DNA from: Natronomonas halophila
GTDB lineage: Archaea; Halobacteriota; Halobacteria; Halobacteriales; Haloarculaceae
Assembly (NCBI RefSeq): GCF_013391085.1
Contig: NZ_CP058334.1
Coordinates: 806,001-870,000, forward strand
Reading direction: 5' to 3'
DNA length: 64,000 nucleotides
Part shown: one piece after another, positions 57,804 to 64,000 of the stretch
How positions within the stretch are numbered: position 1 is the stretch's first letter
How the letters are laid out: each line of letters begins with the position of its first letter
Program-made: the position numbers and the translations under genes
The notes under the pieces: generated by a model
Told to the model about the DNA's origin: nothing
What the model saw: the letters and a program-made list of their open reading frames with translations, nothing else
Database searches by the model: none

Positions 57804-59711
57804 ATGACTCGTTCCGCCGCCGGCGACGCCGGCAACCGGCCCGATGGGGCCGTCCACGACCTTGCTCCCGCCTGTACCCTCGACGACATCGAGGAAGGCA
57901 CGCAGTACGTAGCGACCGTCAACGGGGTCGTCGAGTACGGCGTTTTCGTTGACCTCTCCGAACACGTCTCCGGCCTCGTTCACGAATCGAACCTCAAGGG
58001 CGACTACGACGTCGGTGACGACCTCGTCGTCGAACTCGTCGAAATCCGGGAGAACGGCGACCTCGGATTCGAGGAAGTCGACGCCGACCCCGAGGACGTC
58101 GAGACCGTCGCCGTCGAACACGGCGACGACGTTCGCGTCCCCGACCTCGGCGACCGCATCGGCGATACAGTCCATCTGGAGGGCATCGTCGTCCAGATCA
58201 AACAGACCGCCGGCCCGACCATCTTCTCCATTCAGGACGGCGCGGGTACCGTCCCGTGTGCCGCCTTCGAGGAAGCCGGTGTTCGCGCCTACCCCGACAT
58301 CGAACTCGACGACACCGTCCGCGTGACCGGCACCGTCGAGACCCACGAGGACGCCCTGCAACTCGAGGTCGACAAACTCGTCCGCCTCCGCGGCGAGGCT
58401 GCCGAAGAAGCCCACGAGGCCGTCGAACAGGACCTCGAAGCCCGCGCCGAACCTGCCGACGTCGAACCGCTTATCGAGTGGCCTGCCTTCGAAAAACTCC
58501 GCGACGACCTCGCCGAGGTCGCCCGCGAACTCCGCCGGTCGGTGCTGGACTCCCGCCCGATCCGCCTCCGCCACCACGCCGACGGCGACGGGATGTGCGC
58601 GTCCCTCCCCGTCCAGTACGCTCTGGAGAACTTCATCGCGGAGGTCCACGAGGACCCCGACGCACCCCGCCATCTCTTCAAGCGTCTGCCGTCGAAGGCC
58701 CCCTTCTACGAGATGGAGGACGTCACCCGTGACCTCAACTTCGCCCTCGAAGACCAGGAGCGACACGGCCAGCGCCTCCCGCTCCTCTTTATGGTCGACA
58801 ACGGGTCGACCGAGGAGGACACGCCCGCCTACCGCGCGATGGACCAGTACGACATCCCCATCCTCGTCGTCGACCACCACCACCCCGACCCCGACGCGGT
58901 CGGCCCGCTCGTCGAGGAACACGTAAACCCCTACCTCCACGACGAGGACTACCGCATCACGACCGGCATGATGTGTGTCGAACTCGCGCGGATGATCGAC
59001 CCCTCCATCACCGAGGACCTGGAACACGTCCCCGCCGTCGCCGGCCTTTCGGACCGCTCGAAGGCCGACGCGATGGACGACTATCTGGGACTCGCCGAAG
59101 AAGCCGGCTACGACGAGGAGGACCTGCAGGACATCGGCGAAGCCCTCGACTACGCGGCCCACTGGCTCCGCTATCAGTCCGGCGAGAACCTCATCAACGA
59201 CGTGCTCAACCTCGATTGTGACGACGAGGACCGCCACCGCGAACTGGTCGAGTTCCTCTCGACGCGCGCGGCCGAACGCGTCGAATCCCAACTCGACGAC
59301 TCCGAACCACACGTCGAACACGAGCGCCTCGACAACGGTGCCAACCTCTACCGCCTCGACGTCGAGAACCACGCCCGCCGATTCACCTACCCCGCGCCCG
59401 GCAAGACGACGGGCGAACTCCACGACCGGAAGGTCCAGGAGACCGAAGAGCCGGTCATCACCATCGGCTACGGCCCGGACTTCGCCGTGCTCCGCTCCGA
59501 CGGCGTCCGTCTCGACATCCCGAACATGGTGACCGAACTGCAGGACGAAATCGAGGGCGCGGGCGTCTCCGGCGGCGGCCACCTCGTGGTCGGTTCCATC
59601 AAGTTCGTCTCCGGCATGCGCGAACCCGTCATCGATGCACTGGTCGAGAAGATGGAGGACGCCGAACTCGACGAGGCGCTCCGCAGCACGCTCCTCCGCG
59701 ACGAGGAGTAA
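57804..59711 (+). CDS. S1-OB-DHH phosphoesterase (RecJ-like)
   Basis: A 635-residue protein. An S1 domain (about 31-85, GVVEYGVFVDLSEHVSGLVH) is followed by an OB-fold (about 122-195) and a DHH domain with HADGDG at 258-263, MVDNGS at 330-335 and DHH at 357-359. A DHHA1-like C-terminus contains GAGVSGGGHLVV. The DHH residues bind manganese and cleave single-stranded nucleic acid or small phosphodiesters. Haloarchaeal proteins of this build are called RecJ-like and may act in replication or repair. The gene ends exactly where the convergent PLD gene ends. Confidence 0.85.
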   Translation: MTRSAAGDAGNRPDGAVHDLAPACTLDDIEEGTQYVATVNGVVEYGVFVDLSEHVSGLVHESNLKGDYDVGDDLVVELVEIRENGDLGFEEVDADPEDVETVAVEHGDDVRVPDLGDRIGDTVHLEGIVVQIKQTAGPTIFSIQDGAGTVPCAAFEEAGVRAYPDIELDDTVRVTGTVETHEDALQLEVDKLVRLRGEAAEEAHEAVEQDLEARAEPADVEPLIEWPAFEKLRDDLAEVARELRRSVLDSRPIRLRHHADGDGMCASLPVQYALENFIAEVHEDPDAPRHLFKRLPSKAPFYEMEDVTRDLNFALEDQERHGQRLPLLFMVDNGSTEEDTPAYRAMDQYDIPILVVDHHHPDPDAVGPLVEEHVNPYLHDEDYRITTGMMCVELARMIDPSITEDLEHVPAVAGLSDRSKADAMDDYLGLAEEAGYDEEDLQDIGEALDYAAHWLRYQSGENLINDVLNLDCDDEDRHRELVEFLSTRAAERVESQLDDSEPHVEHERLDNGANLYRLDVENHARRFTYPAPGKTTGELHDRKVQETEEPVITIGYGPDFAVLRSDGVRLDIPNMVTELQDEIEGAGVSGGGHLVVGSIKFVSGMREPVIDALVEKMEDAELDEALRSTLLRDEE

Positions 59712-61367
59712 TCACCACTCCCAGTCGGTTACGACGCTGTCACGGCCGACGAACGTGATTTTTCTGGCGACCAACAATCCACCAGCCCCGGCGACGGCCA
59801 CCGCGCCGAGCAGGCCGGCCGGGAGTGGCCGGTCCGTCGCATCCGGTTTCGACCAGTCTTCCTCGAAGACGTCCGCGTAGTAGGCCGCCACCGCCTCACC
59901 CTCCAGTGCAACGACGACTTCGCGGTTTTCCGTTCGCGCGGTCGGCCCCCAGTTGAGACTCCCCAGGAGGACCGTCTCGTCGACGACGACGCCTTTCGTG
60001 TGAATCTTCTCGTAGCCGCGTGCCTCGTCGACGCGGGCCTGCAGGTCCCAGCCCTCCGCTTTCGCCCGTCGGTTGAGCCACGAGACGAGGGCCGCGTTGT
60101 CCTCCTCGGCGTACCACGCACCCGAGAGATGGATGCGGACGGTAACACCGCGGTCGGCGGCCCGAAGCACGGCCCGCAGGAGACGCTCGTTGCGGCCGTC
60201 GATACGCATCTGCTGGACGAGGACCCGCTCGTCGGCGGTATCGATTCTGTCGACCATCCCGTCGGCAGCGTTGTCGGGTGCCACCAGTACCGTCGCCGAA
60301 TCGACCGGCAGTTCCTCGGGCGGATGCCGCGACTCGAACTCACCGAGGGCGGGGTTGGCCTCGGCGAAATCACGGCCTGCGCGATATTCCTCCCACGGCG
60401 TCGCCGCTCGCCAGCGCCAATCGGCACCGTGGAGGTCCGCAAGCGACGCCGCTGCCTCGCCGTTATCGAGGATGACGCCCCATCCACGACTCGACATGCC
60501 GCCGGTGCCCGCGGGCTTGAAGTTCTCCGTGAGCACGAGCGCGCGGTCGTCGACGACCGCGTATTTCGGGTGGTGATGTTCGTAGCAAGTATGTGGCCCC
60601 GACAGCAGTCGGACCGAAACTCCCGCCTCAGTGAGGCGGTCGAGTTGGCGCTGCTGGCGGACCGTCATCCCGCCGACCGGCGACCCATCGAGCAGCACGC
60701 GAACCGCGGCACCGTTTTCGTGGGCCTCGACAAGCGCGTCGGTTACCCGTGCGGAGGTGAGCGTGTAACCGGCAAGGAGGAGGCGCTCGTCCGCGGCCGC
60801 GAGCGTCTCGACAGTCACGTTGTCGCCATCCGGGAGCACGAACGCCGTCGCTGTCCCGCCAGCGGTTCGGACCGGTTCGAACGTCGTCGCACCGACCGGC
60901 CGCCAGCGGCCGGCCTCGAAGTCCCGAACCCGCGATTCCGGCGCGTCCCGGTACTGTGCGCTGTCGATGGTCCGGTTTCCGGCACGGAGTACGAGTCGGT
61001 CGCCGCCGTTCGCTAGCAGGAGCCGGCCGCCGAGCGGCGCGACCGCGTGGTCAGTGTGCCGGCGCGCTGCTGAGGGGTCCATTGCGAAAGCGACCGTCCC
61101 CTCGACTGTCCGGTTCGGCAAGCGGGCCGTCGTTTTGCCGTCCGTCAGCGTCCAGCCGGTCGTGTTCGTCGGGTCGGGAAAGCGGACGGTGACGAACTCG
61201 CCGGGGTCCTCGCGGGCAACCGGGGATGGATACGCCGAGACGAGCGTCGCATTCGAATCTTCGTGCTTCGGGGTCGTGCCGTTCGGCGCTCCAGCAGCGT
61301 GGCCGACGCCGACGCTACAGACCAGCAGTACGATGACGAACGCGAGCGCGGCGCGACGGACGAACAC
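59712..61367 (-). CDS. Exported phospholipase D-like protein with N-terminal beta domain
   Basis: This 551-residue protein has a signal peptide (FVIVLLVCSVGVGHAAG) and a beta-sandwich of about 110 residues resembling lamin-tail domains (GEFVTVRFPDPTNTTGWTLT). Two PLD half-sites follow: HHPKYAVVDDRAL near residue 265 and IHTKGVVVDETVLLGSLNWG near residue 475. A membrane helix sits near the C-terminus (LLGAVAVAGAGGLLVA). The HxK residues form a two-lobed phosphodiesterase site outside the cell. Substrates could be phospholipids or extracellular DNA. Confidence 0.85.
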   Translation of the reverse strand: MFVRRAALAFVIVLLVCSVGVGHAAGAPNGTTPKHEDSNATLVSAYPSPVAREDPGEFVTVRFPDPTNTTGWTLTDGKTTARLPNRTVEGTVAFAMDPSAARRHTDHAVAPLGGRLLLANGGDRLVLRAGNRTIDSAQYRDAPESRVRDFEAGRWRPVGATTFEPVRTAGGTATAFVLPDGDNVTVETLAAADERLLLAGYTLTSARVTDALVEAHENGAAVRVLLDGSPVGGMTVRQQRQLDRLTEAGVSVRLLSGPHTCYEHHHPKYAVVDDRALVLTENFKPAGTGGMSSRGWGVILDNGEAAASLADLHGADWRWRAATPWEEYRAGRDFAEANPALGEFESRHPPEELPVDSATVLVAPDNAADGMVDRIDTADERVLVQQMRIDGRNERLLRAVLRAADRGVTVRIHLSGAWYAEEDNAALVSWLNRRAKAEGWDLQARVDEARGYEKIHTKGVVVDETVLLGSLNWGPTARTENREVVVALEGEAVAAYYADVFEEDWSKPDATDRPLPAGLLGAVAVAGAGGLLVARKITFVGRDSVVTDWEW

Positions 61368-61406
61368 GAACCGGGTTGGTCCCGGCCTGGTACAAAAAGG
61401 GTCGGC

Positions 61407-62696
61407 TTAGGCGGCGGAGGCGTCGCGGGCCTTTTCGGCTTCGACCTGCACGGTGTAGGCGCGGTCGTCGTCGTACTCGGCGGCGGCTTCAAGCGCGAGC
61501 TCGGTGCCGATCTGAACCAGCGCCCACGCGGCGGAGGCCCGAACCTCGTTTTCTTCGCTTTCGTCGCCCAGCACGTCCGAAAGCGGGTCGATGGCGCGCG
61601 TGTCGCCGATAAGGCCGAGCGCCCGGGCGGCCTGCGAACGGACGACCGACTGCTCGTCGGCCAGCGCGTTCGCGACGGCCTGTGTCGCGTCTTCGCTGCC
61701 GATTTCGCCGAGCGCACGGAGCGTCACCTTCTGGAGCGGCGGGTTGCCGCTGTCGACGTATTCGACGAGCGTGTCGACGGCGCGTTCGTCGCCGATTTTC
61801 CCGAGCACCTCGATTTCGGGGCGGTTGCGCTTCTGGGCACGCTCGTGCATGATATCGAACGCCTCCTCGGACCCGAGTCGTCGGAGCGCGTCGATGCAGT
61901 TCTCCTGCATGAAGTCGGACTCGAACTTCTCGAGGGCCTGCACGATACGCTCGGGGTCGTTTTCGGATTCCGCGACCCGGATGACCGTCAGTTCAGGCGG
62001 GTAGTCCTTCCGGTTCTCGGAGTTCATCCGGTCGTAGAACCCTTCCGCGCGGAGCTGTTCGACCACCGTCAGGTCGCTCCACTCCTCGGCATCCTCGAGG
62101 CCGGTTTCCAGTTCCTCGGCCGCTTCGAGCAGCGCGTCGATGGTCTCGGCGTCCTCGTCGGGGTCGAGTCCGCCCTCGACGGCCGACCCGCCTTCGACGA
62201 TGGTCTCGCCGACGTCCTCAAGCGCCGCCGCGAGGTCCTCCAGTTCGTCGCTGGCAGCCGAGAAGTCGGCATCGAGTTCCTCGCCTGCCGCATCGAGGAA
62301 CGTTTCGGCGGCCGTCGCTGCGTCCGGTTCGCCGTCCTCCGTCCAGCGCGTCTCTCGGAGCTTCGTCGCCGCCTCGTCGAGGATGTCCTGTACGTCCTCG
62401 GCGTAGGGGCCGCGTGCCTCTTCGAGGGCACCGCGAAGCTCCTCGATGCGCGAGGTCAACTGCTCCTCGCGGGACTCTTCGTCTTCTTCCTCCGGTTCCG
62501 GGAGGTCTGCCGCCTCGACGTCGGCCTCGACCGAATCGAGGTCCGCCTCGGCGTCGTCGAGGTCGGCCTCCGTTTCGGCCGCTTCGATGGCGCTTTCGAC
62601 GTCATCGAGGCGGGATTCGAGGGTGTCGGCGTCGAGGGCCGTCGTCTCCTCGGACGCGTCGGCGTCCTCGGCGTTCTCGTCGTCCCCGTTGCTCAT
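61407..62696 (-). CDS. HEAT-repeat protein with acidic coiled-coil N-terminus
   Basis: A 429-residue very acidic protein. Residues 1-110 are rich in Asp, Glu and Ala with heptad-like spacing (SRLDDVESAIEAAETEADLD) and are likely a coiled coil. The last 190 residues contain about five HEAT repeats (for example ESDFMQENCIDALRRLGSEE and VTLRALGEIGSEDATQAVAN). Such repeats form a curved scaffold for protein binding. No enzymatic motif is seen. Repeat copy B lies directly upstream. Confidence 0.8.
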   Translation of the reverse strand: MSNGDDENAEDADASEETTALDADTLESRLDDVESAIEAAETEADLDDAEADLDSVEADVEAADLPEPEEEDEESREEQLTSRIEELRGALEEARGPYAEDVQDILDEAATKLRETRWTEDGEPDAATAAETFLDAAGEELDADFSAASDELEDLAAALEDVGETIVEGGSAVEGGLDPDEDAETIDALLEAAEELETGLEDAEEWSDLTVVEQLRAEGFYDRMNSENRKDYPPELTVIRVAESENDPERIVQALEKFESDFMQENCIDALRRLGSEEAFDIMHERAQKRNRPEIEVLGKIGDERAVDTLVEYVDSGNPPLQKVTLRALGEIGSEDATQAVANALADEQSVVRSQAARALGLIGDTRAIDPLSDVLGDESEENEVRASAAWALVQIGTELALEAAAEYDDDRAYTVQVEAEKARDASAA

Positions 62697-62742
62697 ACAC
62701 GCCTATCCGGAAGAACGGGGCAAGAGCGTTTCCCTTCGTTCC

Positions 62743-63066
62743 CACTTTTTGCACGAGAACGCGGGTCGCACCCGCTCCAGGGTGCGACCCCGGTTGCGTG
62801 GCGGCTTCGCCGCCACGTTATAAGGTCGCGGCTCTGCCGCGACCCACTCGGCAAAAACTTGGGGAAAATATGCGCGCCTCCCTCCAGCCGCGGCCCTGCG
62901 GGCCGCGTTAGTCGGTCGACGCTACCGGACTGCGGGCGCCTCCGGCGCCATTGTCCGGCGAACCGCCTCGGGGGCGTTCTCAGGAAGACTCGCTTCGCTC
63001 GTCTTCCAACGCTCTCGTTCGCTCCGCTCACGAGACCTTCGAACGCCCCGCTCGGCGGATGCTATC
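62743..63066 (+). repeat. Dispersed hairpin-rich intergenic repeat, copy B
   Basis: CACTTTTTGCAC (62743-62754) is followed by three hairpins: 62764-62789 (10-bp arms), 62797-62817 (9-bp arms, TTC loop) and 62824-62844 (9-bp arms). The block at 62850-62876 differs from copy A by one base. About 110 nt absent from copy A follow, then an 80-bp block (62987-63066) nearly identical to 1806-1884. It lies upstream of the HEAT gene and downstream of pssA, both on the minus strand, so its orientation to transcription is opposite to copy A. Confidence 0.85.
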
Positions 63067-63083
63067 GCCAGCAAAATCCGGCC

Positions 63084-63767
63084 TCACGCCTCGCGCCAGT
63101 ATATAAACGGCGCGAGGACGAGATACGCGACGGCGAACAGCAGTAGCGACCGGGGGAACACGCGGTTGACGGCGGTGGGGAAGAACACTGTCAGGGCCTG
63201 CAGACCGCCGAGGATGAGCGCGTCGCGGGCGTACAGTTCGGGGTACGTGATGGCCGCGACCATCAGATAACAGAAGACGGCAGTGATGCCGAGCAGGGCC
63301 GCCGGGTTAGTGAGGCCGGCGAGGTAGGCGACGGCGAGGATCGTCGCCGCAAGCGTCGTCTGGACGCCCTCCGTCGTCGGGTCCTCGCGGTCCTGAAGCA
63401 TATAAAAACCGAGTCGGACGACCGCCATCGAGACGAAGAGGGCGGGGATGGCGACCGACGCAGCGCCGAGCGGCGTCCCGAGTACGGGGAGGCCGCCGTC
63501 GGTCGCGACCGCGTAGACGAAGACGGCGGGGGCGACGCCGAAGGAGGCCACGTCGGCCAGCGAATCGAGATAGTCGCCGACGGCGGTGCCACCGCGGGCG
63601 CGGGCGATGACCCCATCGAGGCCGTCGGCGATGGCTGCAAGTAGGATGAGCCGCGCGCTGAGTGCCGGGTCGACGAGGGCGACCGCGGCCGCGACGAATC
63701 CCAGCGCCGCGTTGGCGACCGTGATAGCGTCGGCCAGCCCTAACTGTCCCAGAAAGCGCGGCTGCAT
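63084..63767 (-). CDS. pssA: Archaetidylserine synthase (CDP-alcohol phosphatidyltransferase family)
   Basis: A 227-residue membrane protein with about eight helices. The family signature is seen in DGLDGVIARARGGTAVGDYL followed by DSLAD, that is DGxxAR...G...D...D. It condenses CDP-archaeol with serine to make archaetidylserine, precursor of archaetidylethanolamine. The serine specificity is inferred from similarity to PssA rather than from key residues. ATG at 63767 begins the conserved MQPRFLGQLGLADAIT. It is divergent from the halocyanin-like gene. Confidence 0.8.
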   Translation of the reverse strand: MQPRFLGQLGLADAITVANAALGFVAAAVALVDPALSARLILLAAIADGLDGVIARARGGTAVGDYLDSLADVASFGVAPAVFVYAVATDGGLPVLGTPLGAASVAIPALFVSMAVVRLGFYMLQDREDPTTEGVQTTLAATILAVAYLAGLTNPAALLGITAVFCYLMVAAITYPELYARDALILGGLQALTVFFPTAVNRVFPRSLLLFAVAYLVLAPFIYWREA

Positions 63768-63861
63768 GGCTCTTGTCGGGCGGTCGAAGACGGCGGCCTT
63801 AGTACGTTCGCTTCGCGCCGGAACCGGGGCGCCTTTGGCCATCGGGTCCCGAATTGGGCGT

Positions 63862-64000
63862 ATGGACCGACGGGCGTATCTCCGGACCACGGGCGCGGCC
63901 CTCGCCGTCGGCAGCGCCGGCTGTCTCGATGCCTTCGGCGGCGGCCTCGACGACGAGGACTACGACATCGGTATGTCCGCCAACGCCTTTCTCCCCGAGG
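63862..64000 (+). CDS. Halocyanin-like cupredoxin lipoprotein, N-terminal part (runs off window)
   Basis: The first 46 codons start MDRRAYLRTTGAALAVGSAGC, a Tat lipoprotein signal with twin Arg at 3-4 and lipid Cys at 21. The mature end DYDIGMSANAFLPE resembles the first strands of haloarchaeal cupredoxins (halocyanin family). These carry copper and move electrons at the outer membrane face. The copper ligands are beyond the window, so this is a family guess. Confidence 0.65.
   Translation, partial: MDRRAYLRTTGAALAVGSAGCLDAFGGGLDDEDYDIGMSANAFLPE

Noticed and set aside
57798-59582. A 594-codon minus-strand frame over the DHH phosphoesterase gene
   Set aside because: Shadow; the plus strand carries S1, OB and DHH motifs in order.
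61263-63146. A 627-codon plus-strand frame spanning the HEAT gene and repeat copy B
   Set aside because: It crosses several unrelated elements and runs antisense to the HEAT protein; its composition is not protein-like.

Overview
The window is a stretch of haloarchaeal chromosome (class Halobacteria). Proteins are strongly acidic and GC is high. Genes are archaeal: TFB, RNA polymerase subunit L, gatC/gatA, archaetidylserine synthase, dolichol kinase and UPF0058. Exported proteins use twin-arginine lipoprotein signals (RR..FL..GC). Many genes appear leaderless, with a TATA box about 25-29 nt before the start codon. The genus cannot be fixed from sequence alone. No rRNA, tRNA or CRISPR array was recognised.

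Layout. 1-2880: 5' end of an isochorismate synthase gene, two small conserved genes, a YedY/MsrP-like molybdopterin protein, a hairpin-rich repeat (copy A) and a ribokinase. 2896-6367: a beta-oxidation operon (archaeal-type HAD-ECH fusion, PaaI thioesterase, MaoC hydratase) divergent from an Lrp/AsnC regulator. 6439-12079: SRPBCC protein, dolichol kinase, a membrane protein and an orphan family-5 solute-binding lipoprotein coupled to a PAP2/Aur1-like phosphatase. 12057-21171: purL; a PHP phosphoesterase coupled to an asparagine-synthase-like protein; UspA; a CNNM/CBS protein; Nudix; TFB; gatCA. 21189-31443: mostly minus strand, with a CPBP protease, a catabolic set (regulator, alpha/beta hydrolase with Asp nucleophile, acyl-CoA dehydrogenase, PaaG-like crotonase), a complete Liv-type ABC transporter and an SDR. 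31551-44398: rpoL, hisF, small secreted and membrane proteins, a membrane-anchored wHTH regulator, a degenerate KaiC-like protein, sod-phr, and korAB. 44647-53503: DICT-domain protein, a NEW3-protein/RND-exporter operon behind a perfect palindrome, an AHL-lactonase-like hydrolase and two GT4 glycosyltransferases. 53504-56424: an AT-richer accessory patch (SnoaL-like, FxLYD lipoprotein, GAF-HTH). 56425-64000: CspA, RibL-JAMM pair, S1-OB-DHH RecJ-like nuclease, secreted PLD, HEAT protein, repeat copy B, archaetidylserine synthase and the 5' end of a halocyanin-like gene.

The strongest unexplained signal is the pair of intergenic repeats (1666-1884 and 62743-63066). Both share conserved blocks. 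Between the first two blocks, each copy carries three hairpins that differ completely in sequence, so structure is kept while sequence is not. Other leads are the operator-controlled NEW3/RND exporter, the asparagine-synthase-like protein with a truncated glutaminase domain, the KaiC-like protein without a Walker A lysine, and the transporter-linked acyl-CoA catabolic cluster.
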